Assembly: GCA_027405735.1 (NCBI GenBank)
Contig: JAPEHQ010000004.1
Span: 186,001-250,000, forward strand
Reading direction: 5' to 3'
DNA: 64,000 bases
From: Mucor racemosus
Taxonomy: Eukaryota > Mucoromycota > Mucoromycetes > Mucorales > Mucoraceae
Shown here: piece by piece, positions 46,950 through 59,491 of the stretch
How the letters are laid out: every line of letters begins with the position of its first letter
Numbering within the stretch: position 1 is the first letter of the stretch
Notes under the pieces: model-generated
Database searches by the model: none
What the model saw: only the letters and a program-made list of their open reading frames with translations
Told to the model about the DNA's origin: nothing
Made by a program: the position numbers and the translations under genes

Positions 46950-47523
46950 TTACAACTTTTTTATTTCTTGTTGCACGTCTTCGTCTAGATAAGATTCAGA
47001 TTTCCATAAGGCCTTAGATCCAGCTAAATGTTGTTGTGTGGCAAAGCCATCTTCACTAACGATACCTCGTATACATTCCTATAAAAAATTTTAGGGATGA
47101 TTTATGATTTTAAATAAATACGTTTTTACCTTGACCATATATTCTTGCTCATACATGTCAACACAATTTCTTAAAAGAATCAACTCTTTGGGCATATTTG
47201 TGTCGTCTTCCTCTTGTAAATTCTCTGCAAAGCCAAGCTGATTGACAATATTTGCATATTCCTCAAACATAGTGTCCAGCACCTGTTTTACTATATTTTG
47301 AAACATTAATAACCATGTCTTGTTTGATATAGCCTTTAATCATACATTCGTTTGAAACATCTTGTAATTCGCTTGATGGCTTTCCAAGTACTTGTCGCGA
47401 CAAGCACTGTTCTCCTTTTTCATTTTGTTTAGCCCACAAATCTAGACTAAATATTTGATTTATAAACATTGGTATATTTATAAGAGTCTCATTGATATTT
47501 TTACCATAATTTGAACTTTGCAA
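46950..47523 (-). CDS. Unidentified gene, apparent frameshift, 5' end unclear
   Basis: Last exon 46950-47078 (ECIRGIVSEDGFATQQHLAG ... EIKKL) joins through a GTAAAA...TAG intron to an exon ending at 47130 (NCVDMYEQEYMVK). Upstream, two overlapping frames appear to belong to one protein: FSLDLWAKQNEKGEQCLSRQ ... ECMIKGYIKQD in one frame, and FQNIVKQVLDTMFEEYANIV in the frame shifted by one base, with the switch between 47263 and 47340. No splice sites explain the switch. The N-terminus is uncertain; no in-frame ATG precedes the first segment except through a speculative upstream exon near 47560-47590. Composition is soluble and helical. I do not recognise the family. It is convergent with PCT1, only 41 bp apart. 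Confidence 0.55.
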
Positions 47524-47599
47524 ATGATATAGATTCCATTTTTTTATATAAATATTTTACCAAAAGAAGAGACCACAAAAGAACATAAAAAAATCATTT

Positions 47600-48788
47600 T
47601 TGGGTTTTAAAAGGTGGGATATTTTTTAGGCAAAGCTGTGTGTACATTCAATATCTTAAATGTCGCGCAAATCATTCGACATAATTGAGAGATACAAAGA
47701 TATATGTATAGACCTACATGTGAATCACACGTAGGACATGTCTCGATAAGGTTTTTCTACTGCTCGAAAATTGTACAAGCACATATTTACTGATAAACCC
47801 TTTTTATTTTCAAAGCCGAATCTATTAAAGGATTTTTCAATAACTTTTGAAAAGTTTGAAAATCTGGATGCTTTTACAAATAAAGTAAATACTATTTTAA
47901 ATCTGTAAAATAGATATTCATATTTTTTGTCTGATAATTAACCATGAAAAAGTGATAGTTTCTAATCATTAGAAATAGCAATGCGAAAGGTTATAAATGG
48001 CGAAATTGGCGTAAAATGTGTTAATAAGCAAGTTTGTGTATCAGTATACCATAAAGTGCAAAATTTTGACCCAATGTGGTTCTAGCTTGAGTCTTGCGTT
48101 GATTATATTGGCAGGTATGCAAATATGAAAAAGAAAACGGCGGTGTACATAATTTACGATTCATAACTTTTTGCTGTTATTTATATTCACATTTATACAT
48201 AATTTACTTGGTTTATATATTATATAGCGGTTGCATAAGAAGCCAATAAGCTATACATTCAATCCTTTTTATTAATATGCTTACGGTTGGATGTCTCTTC
48301 AAAAATTGGGCATATCATACGATTTTTATCTTGAATTGAATTTTCTGGATTTTGCACGTGCAATCAAATTAGAGTTCATTAATAAACAAATTAAGCGGCT
48401 TTGAATAGACTACCATCATTTGACATGATTGTTCCAAAATTGCCTTCGTTACATCACATATATACACTAATGCTAAAAATGCAATAATTCCGATTTATAA
48501 TAATGATAGATATTCCTACAAATTTTAAATATTTCCAAAATAATAATACACTAAAACAAAGATACAATGTGGATAATAAAATCTATATCAACATTAAATC
48601 ATCAAAGCTTTCGATTCTATTAATATGTAGAAATGGCAAAATTGTTAAATAATAGTTTATTTTTATCAGTCATATATGCAGCATTGAGCCATTTTACACC
48701 TTATCTTTTAGTACCATAATTTACGCCGACGTCTAGTTTTTATTTGCGACATCATGCTTGATTCTAGCTAGAGTTCCAATTGAGTAAT
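47600..48788. other. Intergenic, no gene seen
   Basis: About 1.2 kb of AT-rich DNA. Nothing recognisable on either strand. Confidence 0.45.
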
Positions 48789-48861
48789 TAGGGATGTTGT
48801 CGGACCCAGCTTATACTAGAAGTAAATTTGACTGGAAACACCCCGTTCGACACCAATGCTA
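48789..48861 (-). repeat. 73-bp inverted-terminal mini-repeat, copy 3 (reverse)
   Basis: Plus strand starts TAGGGATGTTGTCGGACC and ends GACACCAATGCTA. It is oriented opposite to copy 4, which lies 175 bp away. Confidence 0.72.
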
Positions 48862-49035
48862 TGAATAATGATTCCTTATATCCTCCAACTCAATACTCTT
48901 GCAAATGTTAATGAGAGCCATTATAACCACTTAGACTATCCAGGCTAGCTCTGACTTCAAACGGGTCAATTGAATCGCTTGTGGAAGTTTTGAAAAGGTT
49001 AACCGTTTCTGGGCTCCTTTAAGCTTTGTTTACAT

Positions 49036-49105
49036 TAGCATTGGTGTCGAGCCGGATTTTTCTAGTCAATTTTAGTAGTATAAACTGGGCTCGACAACAT
49101 CCATA
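49036..49105 (+). repeat. 70-bp inverted-terminal mini-repeat, copy 4
   Basis: Starts TAGCATTGGTGTCGAGCC and ends GGCTCGACAACATCCATA, the copy closest to the consensus at both ends. Confidence 0.78.
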
Positions 49106-51549
49106 GAATACACCATCAAGTCGCATTATATTAATTCTACTCTTTATGCTTTAACGTGCTGCATATAACTTTTCGACAAGCCACAAAGTGGGCGTTTTAC
49201 TACTACAAAATCATTAGCAAATTAAAAAGATGTTAAAATACTAATTATAGATACTATTACAACTGTAGTACATATATTGAAATTTTCAGACCATTCAAAT
49301 TCATATTCATTGATTCCGAACATTTTTTCAAGTGTTTTGTTTTTTTTAAGCAGAGGAAGACAGACTTTTTATTGAAATTTCTATTATACTTCTTCAAAAA
49401 CAGCCGTTGGCAAATGAAATTAAGATATGCTATTTGTACATTTACTGCGCATTTAGTACAATTTGAAAATTCAATTTTAAATCATTATTTGATTTTATAA
49501 ATATTTTTAAAGAATATCTGAAACAATCCATACAAAATAATTTAAAAAGGTACTCATTTTCATCTCCCATTTCCATAACAGCTCGAGGAGGCTAAAACTT
49601 TTACGGTTCTGTAGATCAACACTAAACGTACTTATCTTTACAATGGAAGCTCATTTGGATCTATATTCAGCTAGAAATGGTGAGCTTATTGATCTTATTA
49701 GGTGCAAATAGTAGGCATCCAACTTGTTGTTCAAATTTATGGAATGCACAATAATGCTATGTCAATACTCGTCATAGGTCTCACATCCAAAGAATGTATT
49801 GTTAATAAAAGTGTAATATTCTGGCAAGATTATATATATAGACTCTTTTGACATTTCAAATAACCCGTGGAAGCTGAAACTTGAAATATTTGCAGTATCT
49901 ACTATAGGTATATTCATATAGAGTGGTACCTTGCTTAGATCAATATTATAGAAATCGTATTTTAATTGGTATAAAAAAAAGCATGTAGTAACTATAGATA
50001 CACTTTGGCGATGATTTTATCGACACATAGTTGGTTTTGAAAGTTGTTCTTTGAAATCTTCATGCTGAAGAAGATGTGTACCAATTTTAACGTAAAGTTA
50101 GTGTGGAACAGACAGAGCTATTCACGGAAAAAAGTATAAAAAAACAATAGGGATTCGACTAGATAACGTTAGGCTTTTATTATCAAGTAGAACTTCATTG
50201 ACTCTTCTTTGAAAGGAAGATGTCCTTCTATTTATACACAATTTCTAATCTATATTATAAATCAATGAGAACAAATAGGAACATGCCATTTCCATAATCT
50301 ACCCGATATCTTTAGGTCCTGATTTTATCATGAATGAAATCAGGCCATATTGAATAATGGTGTATTTATGATTCAGGTCAATAATTATAATTTGCTAGGA
50401 TCCACATCTCGGTTATAAGATTACTTGCTGTATCAATCAGACATGTCAAATCAAAGTGATTCCTGATTTATCCCAGCGGTAATTCAAGTTAGACACCAGA
50501 TGAAATGGAGATCTAAATGGATGTAATCCACAGTTAGAATGAGTAGGATTGAAATTCGCCAAGATAGGATTTTTGTTGTCAAGTAGGTTTTAGACAATTT
50601 CAGATGGATTTCAGGTAATTTTCAATTTTTTTCGTCCAATATTGAATCGAATTTCGTCAAATTTTCAAAGACATGGTTTTTTATGAGCTGTTGATATTTG
50701 TTCCAAAATAGAAGAGTTTATTATATCAATATTATATCTTAGGTCGTACATTCAAGGTTTCGGTTAATATTTGGTATTATAATAATAAATCGACAGGCGT
50801 TCACGTTGATTTACATACGTCCTAGTTAATTGGTGTAATGTCCTTAGAAAATAATTTTGTGTAATAGTTATAATGAAAAGTATACAAATACATCCTCTGG
50901 ATGTATCTTTAATAAAAGTATAATATTTTGACAAGATTATTTCTTAAGACCGTTTTGACATTTTAGGGTTAATACTAGAACATAAGTAAACTGGCCTAAC
51001 ATCTGTCTAAAATTGACTTAAAACCGATAGTGAAAATTAAACACTCTGAAATATATGAGGATATCTACGGAAAAAGAATATAAAAACTTAAAAATTTAAC
51101 TAGATAAATAAGCGTTTTATTATCGAGCTAACCGAAGTGTATAAAGCTGAAGAACCCTACTTTGGCAGGTCGGTGTTCCTCTGTATATATATGGTTTTGC
51201 TATGGATAAATGTCGTGATGTTATTGTCCCTTGGCATCTATGTGGATTATCAATGATACGTCAGATCAATTTATTAGCATCATCATTGCAGTGCTAAATG
51301 CTATCTCAGATAGCTACTCATGTACTAAAATATAATCATAGTCTATTATAGTGTATTCATTCATTTTATCCAAATACACTAATTAACCTTTTACTATAAA
51401 CCGTTAAGATCCTTTATTTCGGTTAGATAGTTTGTATTTAGCATGACTTAACATATGTCATATCTCGTTATGGCATTGTAATTATTTTTTTAGTTAGTGT
51501 GCTGTGCGGTTTTTTACAATAATTAAATAAAGTCGCCACCCTTACTTTA
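49106..51549. repeat. Intergenic mosaic of dispersed repeat fragments
   Basis: 49330-49525 is the reverse copy of repeat E (37733-37960). 49560-49760 resembles the outer arm sequence of the large inverted repeat (31500-31680; shared GAGGCTAAA, CATTTGGAT, CAACTTGTTG). 50530-50700 is the reverse copy of repeat D. 50850-50970 matches the LTR fragment at 5340-5460 (CAAATACATCCTCTG). 50970-51100 is an edge of family F in reverse. No gene is seen. Confidence 0.55.
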
Positions 51550-53149
51550 TTAGCAATTAGCATTAGCATAATCATCATAATAGTTTCTTTCTGGAGTAAT
51601 CATTGACATATTTGGTACAAAGTAGATGCCTTTTTTGTTTGACACTTTCCCTCCTTCAGTTGAGCATATTCTGCAGCCTTTTATTGAAATGTAGCCTGAG
51701 TGAAGTGCCAACTCTGCCATTGCTGGCGCATCCCCAATGCATAGACTTAAAAAAGTCCTAATACAATGTCGTTTATTATCATCGTCAGCACCAGATATAT
51801 TAAACACCATTCCCTCTGATTTCAACACTAATAGGTCTTCCATGATTGGATGCAAAAAGCTAAATATAGCATCAGGCCTGTTTTTGCCTGGTGTCAAACC
51901 TACTACAAGGATGTTTTCAGATTTTTATCTAATTTAGCGAGTTAATAAAGTTTTTCATCATGTTAAAAAGTGCAAAAAAAAGTACAAACTTCGCATCCGG
52001 AGGTAAATTTAAAATTGAGAACATTATAATGGTTTGTGGTTGTTTTGCATATTCATCAACATACATAGCTAAAAAAAATATTCGTCGTGCTATCAAAATT
52101 AGTAATTTTTTGAGCTAAAGTAGCAAACACATTTCCATCAAAATAATCACTGTAAAAACCAAATCTGTTGCCTCTGTTTTTGTAGTAGTTCATTTTTTTT
52201 TATACTATCATCAGAAACAATAAATGAGCCAATTGCTTGCGTGAAACGGAATTTACTCTAAATAGTTTATTGCAGTTGCTTAAATGTGTAGATTGACACT
52301 GTACACTGGTATCTTCATCATCGTAAACAAGATAACAGCCATTCGGGCACATGGGATATTCTTTTGGATGAAGTATGTCCACGTTGAGCTTCAAGATTTT
52401 ATCACATTGATAAGGGCTCATCAACTTGAACCTTCCTAATAAACAGATTGATATTTGAGCCATGATGTTCTTGAATTTAACAAATTAGTTATATACTCAC
52501 CATTACCAATGTCATTCAAATACCTGTTGAAGAAACGATATATGAATTCTGTTGTATGCTTGGATACTAGTCTTTCTCTTTATCTATTTTTTAAATCCAC
52601 GCTTGCTTTCTCGACAATATTTCAATCATTAGAAGCTACACCAGCTACAAATATCTCAATAGGCTCTAAAATAGGATTCTTGTATTGTTTTAATGACATT
52701 AGTATGTGATGAACAGCTAATCTTTTCTTCGTTTTGTTGATTATTAAAGAGTTTTTCAATACTTTTGATTTAGTCGTAGCATTGCCGATAGCAGGATTTT
52801 GTATTGAAGCAACATCATAAACAATATCCTTTATTAAATTACCCATGTCATCGTCAACCATTTCTTCACCTTGAGTTCCAAGGTTATTTTCGTTATAAAT
52901 ATAATCCATTTCATCGTCATTTCTTCCTCCAGCATTATCGTCACCTTTATCTTCGTCAACAACCGCCTCTTCTGTAGCAGTAGTAAGAACAATAGGGGTT
53001 GATAAGCTAGTCTGGTTGGCTTCCTCACCTGCCTCTGATCTATCAATCAACCGTTGTAATCTTTTCATTTCATGCAGTTTTTTATGCTTTTTAACGTCAA
53101 CCTGCAAAACTTTCATATTACAAATAGGCTCTGGGCAAATATAAACCAT
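51550..53149 (-). pseudogene. CACTA (Tnp2-type) transposase gene, decayed
   Basis: Minus strand, starting MVYICPEPICNMKVLQVDVK, a C2H2-like finger with two closing His (KKHKKLH). A long acidic linker follows, then YLNDIGNG, a spliced intron (GTGAGT...TTATTAG, about 52440-52500) and GRFKLMSPYQCDKILKLNVD. The Tnp2 cysteine block YPMCPNGCYLVYDDED-x4-C comes next, then FYSDYFDGNVFATLA, the conserved YVDEYAKQPQTIIMFSILNL, and VVGLTPGKNRPDAIFSFLHP through CIGDAPAMAELALHSGY and GCRIC. This order is that of fungal Tnp2 transposases. Stops (near 52615, 52570, 52200) and a frameshift before TPGKNRP break it, and the 3' half with the remaining catalytic region is missing after the stop at 51550. No terminal CACTA repeats were found nearby. 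Confidence 0.82.
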
Positions 53150-54209
53150 TTTATATGTAATGGTATTTAATATAAAAATAAAAAATATAAAGAATATAAA
53201 GAAATACAATCATAATCAGTTACGGAGTTTTTTTTATAAAAGAGTTCCGAAAATTCCAAATAACTGAAAAAGTATGTGAGGATTTGTATACCATCAAACT
53301 AAGGGAGTTGGCTTTAGTAATCTTTCGATTTAAAGTACATTATTATCGATTTAGTTATTTAAAAGATATTCATGCAAAGCATTGGCCATAAGAAACTGTA
53401 TGACAAGTATGGCAATAATATAAACTTTTTGGGAAATGGTTGTTTATTATTGTTATATCTATTTTATGTAACCTCCAATTAAGGGGTAATTTTTATATGC
53501 TTGAATCTTATTTATATTGATAATGTAACTTCAATATAGATGAGTAGTTGACTGAATTGATACGTTTGTTTATTATTATTAATGATTTGGATAGAATCCT
53601 ATTTTGATATATATGACATTTATGTTGCAATGAAATGGCACCTTTTATAGACCAAAGTCGCCATTGTCATTTCAGAAAAATAACTGATCTCAATTCGTAC
53701 CTGAATCTCGCTCCATAAGGACTGAGTTCCAATCAGATCCCAATAAGCATAACGAGGAAACTTTATATTGCTGGTGCCTGTAAAAGGAAGTATTCTTGAT
53801 CAAAATACAACCTTCTACAACATGACACCTATGGTATAACGCTGTACTTTGCGTTAATATATCGTTTTCCTATCGTGTAAAATTATATACCAGAAGAAAG
53901 ATGAAAGTTTATTATTACAAAATATTATTAAATTATATAAAGCAAACGACGTCACTCAGAATTCTTTGATCTAATTTTTTTCCTGATTCTTTCCACAAAC
54001 AACTTTGGTTTAAAAGCCCGCTTTCTGTTTTGATTACATCTTTTGATATACCATGGTACATCTACATCTTTCTCCATGACAAATAATATATTCTAAAACT
54101 CCTACTTACAAAATCGCAGTTGCAGTAATTCTAGATAAGGAATGACATCCCATAAAAATAAGCTCAGTTACATTCTAAATTATAACTGGAATGTTGAAAG
54201 ATCAACATC
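53150..54209. other. Intergenic; 5' flank of the Tnp2-like gene and unassigned DNA
   Basis: 53195-53470 matches 34140-34440. The rest shows no gene; words such as CGTTTGTTTATTA recur near 55838 and may be old LTR remnants. Confidence 0.4.
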
Positions 54210-54214
54210 CATCT

Positions 54215-55068
54215 TGTTGTATTCCACCTACTAGTATCATACATTATCACCTTCTACAGTATCAATACATCTTACAATCTATTGACTACGACATGTATTG
54301 AAGTGCAAGTCTTGATATCGGATATAAGAAACTCCTAGCGTACCAAGTTTAATCCAGTAATTACCAAGAACGCTTGGACCTCAGTTATGACACCACATTA
54401 TTTCATCCCAGCAGTTAACCAATCAAGTACTTATCAAATCAACATCCAAGCATATTTAGCGCAGCATTGAAACAACACAACTCACAAGCTCTGCAAGAAC
54501 GGCTAAATTATGATTGATCCTGCTACAAAAATAGTAATTAAACAAAAAAAGCGTTGCGACTACAATTATAACTCTTTGATATTTATTTAAGATATAAAGT
54601 AAAAGCAAAGGTTTATGGATTACCATAGCCTTTGTGATATATATACTATTTTCTAATTCTATTAATAATACAGTAATAAGATCTTGAAGCAAGATCTTCA
54701 TGGTTTAGTTCCTAGTTTGGGAGTACCAGTGGTACAATTTGACATTTTAAAGTTTTGTGTGATTTAAGGTTATTAGATCTTAGATGTTGACTAAGATCAA
54801 TTTGATTACTAAACAAACTTGGTATATGTAGTTTACTACAGATCCATTTCAATCCATAGATTACTATCAAACAGATCCAATAGTTCAATAGTGCCTTAAA
54901 TTACATCTCAGGATCTCAATGTCTAATCAATATAAAAGGCCATACTTTTACATCTAAATAAACGATATCTTGTTTTTATTATACAGTTGAAGAACTGATT
55001 AATTACTCATTCTTTTATAATTGTATTCTTTTTAAAGTACTATTTATCAATCCTGAAAATATACGACA
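54215..55068 (-). mobile_element. Solo LTR, family A, with a nested LTR; target duplication CATCT
   Basis: Plus strand starts TGTTGTATTCCACC and ends AAAATATACGACA, flanked by CATCT (54210-54214 and 55069-55073). Removing the nested 320-bp insertion and one 5-bp duplication leaves 529 bp, exactly the length of the intact copy at 56306-56834. This fixes the family A LTR length. Confidence 0.95.
54521..54840. mobile_element. Nested solo LTR (family B), target duplication GATCC
   Basis: A 320-bp insertion inside the family A LTR, starting TGCTACAAAAATAG and ending GTAGTTTACTACA, with GATCC duplicated at 54516-54520 and 54841-54845. TG...CA ends and a 5-bp duplication indicate an LTR. It is younger than the family A insertion it interrupts. 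Confidence 0.9.
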
Positions 55069-55092
55069 CATCTAATGATATTCTATCATATC

Positions 55093-55453
55093 TAGTGATC
55101 GCAATTGAGCAGTGCAAGCATAAGCAAGCGAGCGAGCCCTATACTTGGGCTCGTTTGAATTGCGCTTTTTTCAGGGTATTACTTGCTTGCTTGCTTGCTT
55201 ACTTGCTTGCTTACTTGCTTGCTTACTTGCTTGCTTACTTGCTTGCTTACTTGCTTGCTTGCTTGCTTACTTGCTTACTTGCTTGTTTGCTTGCTTACTT
55301 GCTTTTAAAACTGAAAATGTTCAGTATACAACTGCTCGACGAGTTGTTGCTTAGGCTGGGGCTTACTTGAGTAACTTTTAAATACTTTAGACTCGGCGAA
55401 TGCTTGCTGAAACTGCCTACGCTCGCTTGGGCTCGGTTATTTTGCAAACGCTA
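55093..55453. mobile_element. hAT-type miniature element with TTGC tandem repeat
   Basis: 361 bp between 8-bp direct repeats ATCATATC (55085-55092 and 55454-55461). Ends are TAGTGATCGCAA and, inverted, TAGCGTTTGCAA, fitting the loose TAG-N-G start of hAT elements. The interior is unusually GC-rich near the ends, with GAGCGAGCCC, GGGCTCG and CTCGACGAG words, and holds a long TTGC/TTAC tandem array (55171-55303). It has no coding capacity; open Leu/Ala/Cys repeat frames through the array are artefacts of the tandem repeat. Confidence 0.75.
55171..55303. repeat. (TTGC)n/(TTAC) tandem array
   Basis: About 130 bp of TTGC units interspersed with TTAC, inside the hAT-type miniature element. Confidence 0.95.
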
Positions 55454-55461
55454 ATCATATC

Positions 55462-56117
55462 AAGCAAAGTATCAACATCTCAACCAAGTATCTTAGAAAA
55501 AAATGTCAATAAAAGACATTATAACTGAACACTTGTAAAATAGGTATCAACACACAAACATCCACTATTTTACAATTCATATAAATATAATATACTTTAT
55601 GATGATATTATTCTTTTTCTTCAGATTTTTTTTAATCACAATAAAACCATGGAAAGACTATAATTTTATTTATTAACAATTTTATTTTTTATTTTTTATT
55701 TTTATGAAATTACTTCAATTTTACTGCATATGCAATTGATTGCGCCGTGATCAAGGGTGCTATCATCTACACGACATGTATGGTTCAAAAAGGTATTTCA
55801 TAGTTTTAGCATACGTTTGCTATTGTGTTCAATTGAAACGTTTGTTTATTATGTAATTCCACTAGAATAAGAACTGATATTTTCACTAAGATATAATATT
55901 TATGCTAGTTATACACTTGAAAATAAACCAGGCATCTATTGAAAAAACATGTAATGTGAGTCATTACAATTGGCTGGTTTTTGTTCAGCTGAAATAATAT
56001 TATATTCGCAGAGGTAATAATAATATTCTCTTCTTCTACACACTACAACTTTTATTGAATAACTATGAAAATGAGAAATAGAAAATCAACATCTAATTGA
56101 TGGGAAACCACTCAACA
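55462..56117. other. Intergenic; possible upstream part of a gene broken by a CACTA insertion
   Basis: The last 50 bases (from about 56070) can be read in frame with sequence beyond the CACTA element at 59492. Upstream, exon-like words exist near 55750-55790 but I could not build a gene. Confidence 0.4.
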
Positions 56118-59100
56118 CACTATGTAGGAAATTTGTGAAATTTACTTACGCCCCTGCAATTATTAGTAGTCCGCGTGCAATAATTATGCAATAATCTCAA
56201 TGGCCTGCATTATCCGCACGGAAAGTTACTGCTGAAATTGCAGGCCATTGAGATTCCTGTAGATTTTATGCGTAATTTGCAATTGCGTGCGGAAAATATG
56301 CAGAATGTCGTATATTTTCAGGATTGATAAATATTACTTAAAAAAGAATACAATTATAAAAGAATGAGTAATTAATCAGTTCTTCAACTGTATAATAAAA
56401 ACAAGATATCGTTTATTTAGATGTAAAAGTATGGCCTTTTATATTGATTAGACATTGAGATCCTGAGATGTAATTTAAGGCACTATTGAACTATTGGATC
56501 TGTTTGATAGTAATCTATGGATTGAAATGGATCAATCATAATTTAACCGTTCTTGCAGAGCTTGTGAGTTGTGTTGTTTCAATGCTGCGCTAAATATGCT
56601 TGGATGTTGATTTGATAAGTACTTGATTGGTTAACTGCTGGGATGAAATAATGTGGTGTCATAATTGAGGTCAAAGCGTTCTTGGTAATTACTGGATTAA
56701 ACTTGATACGCTAGGATTTTCTTATATCCGATATCAAGACTTGCACTTCAATACATGTCGTAGTCAATAGATTGTAAGATGTATTGATACTGTAGAAGGT
56801 GATAATGTATGATACTAGTAGGTGGAATACAACACAGAAAAATTATCATCCCCATAATAAACTTGGATTGCTTGGCTGTACGCTTTCAAATTATACAGAC
56901 AAAGTAGCATATATAGCGCAAAATTTAAGTTTCCTTTTTTTTTCTTATTTTATTTTTCAGAGAAAATTACAAAATTCAATTTTCTGAATTTTTTGAGATT
57001 GGATAACGCCAATAGACATAAGGATATCTTAAAACACTTATTTAGATGGTTAAATACTATATAAACCTATGTTTATCTATCATATAAAAAAAAGATGTAA
57101 ATTTTTAAATTTATTTAAAAAAAAATATATACATTTTCCGCAATTTTAACACCAAAAAAATCAAAAATGTACAACAGTTTTGAAGCTACAAGCTATATTG
57201 CAATGCAAAAGAATATAGTAGAGCCCCCCCCCCTTTGTTTACAAAAGCGCCACAAGTCTGCTAATAAAAACTTTTCATTATGGTTCAAATCTTTTTTTAT
57301 TCTTTTTTTATTCTTTTTTTGTATATGTTTATAAGTTACATAAATATGATTTGAATGTAATACATGGATTGAACCCATCAATACACTGGCGGTTTCAAGC
57401 TTATTTAATTTTAAACAGTCGTATTTGTGCCCCTGGATATCAAGATCACGTTAAAAGAGGAATTACTAGGAATTTGAGCAGAAACACTGGTATTTTTAAA
57501 ACAAATTATTGGTTCTTGTACTATTTTATGTGGTATTGCTACGATAGTATTCGACATTTTTGATTTTTATGAATAGATTTTTTATGGTAAATAATAGTAG
57601 CTGAAACTAGTAGTAACCACTGCTGTATTGATTGATAATGTGTTTTGCATTTCAACTATGTGGATTATCGCTGAAAATAAATCAAAAGGAGGCTGGATTC
57701 GGTTTCATGGATATTGATACTATGAGAAAATGATCAAGGAAATGAGGATATGCTTTGACAAAGTGGTTCAAATGATGGCAGAAAAGGTAATTAAGAGTAT
57801 CTGGAGCTTTTATGGATCGAGAATATTGCATTTTGCAGCAAAAAAATGACATATATGCAACAATTAGACTTTGTGGGGGAGGGAAATGGTACATATTTTG
57901 GATGTAAAATCAACATTTTTACTATTAAAAATAAAATAAAAAAAATATCATGTTAAAGAGAAATGTTTGGGCTTTATTTTAAATTATAAATTGCATAATT
58001 GATTGTGTCAAATTTGGATCATAAAAATTAAAATTCATTGTAAAAAGTTTACTTGTCTGGTCAAAACAACATGGGATTATTATGATTTCGACAATGAAGA
58101 CATGTCTACTAATGATTTGAATCAATAAGAATATGCAACCTTGTGATATGCAGATAATAAACTACAAATTTTACTTAAATTTATACTAAATTTATCTCTA
58201 TTTATGAGCCATTTCAGGCCATTTCAATTCAGAAATTGCCATTTTTTTTAGATACACCTGCCCTTTCTATTGAATTATTCTACAGCCAAGTTATCTATAC
58301 AAGTTCTTCAAAGTTTGAATACAACAAGGATTCTGGATCTCGCCTAAAATTTAAAATAGAGCATTTCTATAATTCTTTCAAACATTTTACTGGTTTACAT
58401 TCATTTTTGAGAAAATTCCATGGGGAAAACAAGCATTTTTTTATAAATAACCCTTGCATTCAATTATATTTCTTTCTTTCTTTTTGTGTTTACAACGTAA
58501 GTATGTATTTTCTATGGCATGTAAACGGTTTTTTAAGCAGGTTTTATTAATACTTAGATATTATTATGTTGAAATATAGCACCAAATTCAAATAATATGC
58601 TCCACATATCCTGCAATAAAACCGGTATTCTGCAAACAGTCTCTCATATTTAATACAAATGTAAATTATTTATTTTACTATTTAACGGCTTATAATACAC
58701 AGTAAGTTATCAATAAATTTGGGGTGCTATACTACTAAAATTTAGTCCTAAAGTATTATATCGTTTCTTTTGAGAGTTGAAACATGGTAATTAAAGATAT
58801 AATGTGTGCATGAGATTGCCTATTAACCTTTTTTTGACTACTTTGCTGGTGTAGATACAAATATGCTTATAAAAAGTAAGTACTTATTTGCGTATAATCA
58901 TAAAATAGCATTACTAATATGTAAAATTCATAATTTTTAGCCAGTTTTTGAAGCTCTTCATTTTTCCATTGTGTAGCTTGTAAGTATATCATATTAAATT
59001 TAATAATGTTAGATAAAGACATACTAATATTGTTAAAATCCATAGGTTGCTTTACTGTTATGAGGCTTATTTTGGCTTTTATTGGTTCAGTATCTATACC

Positions 59101-59491
59101 TATTATGCTCTGAATACTACACATCTATATATATTTTATCAAGCATGGCATCCCTTTTATTGGTTATCCATGGTACATTTTAATCAAGCAAAGAGTATTA
59201 TTTTATTTTTCAATACAATAAACAAAATTATATATTATATAAGCATTTGATCCAATTTTTTTTTATAAAATTTCAAAAACCAAAAACCATAAATAATATT
59301 GATGCGTGCATTAATTTCAAAAGCGTACGTATTCCTCAAATATAATTTTGCGTGCAATTATTGCAATTGCTTGCGTTTTTTTGTTTTGTCAGTGCTTTTA
59401 TTTTGCACGCATTTTGCTGTAAGAAACTATGCATCAATTGCACGCGCGTGAGGTTTTTAAGGAAATAATTGCACAAATTTCCTACATAGTG
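56118..59491. mobile_element. CACTA transposable element, 3374 bp
   Basis: Perfect 20-bp terminal inverted repeats, CACTATGTAGGAAATTTGTG at each end, flanked by the 3-bp direct repeat ACA (56115-56117 and 59492-59494). Both subterminal regions are crowded with GCGTGCAA/TTGCACGC words (left: near 56172, 56214, 56283; right: near 59304, 59351, 59403, 59440), the expected arrangement of transposase-binding repeats in this superfamily. The interior shows no recognisable transposase; open frames such as 58236-58550 have no domains. It is therefore non-autonomous or heavily decayed. It contains a solo LTR of family A (56306-56834). Confidence 0.92.
56306..56834 (+). mobile_element. Solo LTR, family A, inside the CACTA element; target duplication CAGAA
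   Basis: 529 bp from TGTCGTATATTTTCAGG to GGTGGAATACAACA, with CAGAA at 56301-56305 and 56835-56839. This is the reference copy for the family. It inserted after the CACTA element. Confidence 0.95.

Noticed and set aside
55095..55370. Leu-Ala-Cys-Leu repeat proteins
   Set aside because: All frames through a TTGC tandem array are open; no gene structure.
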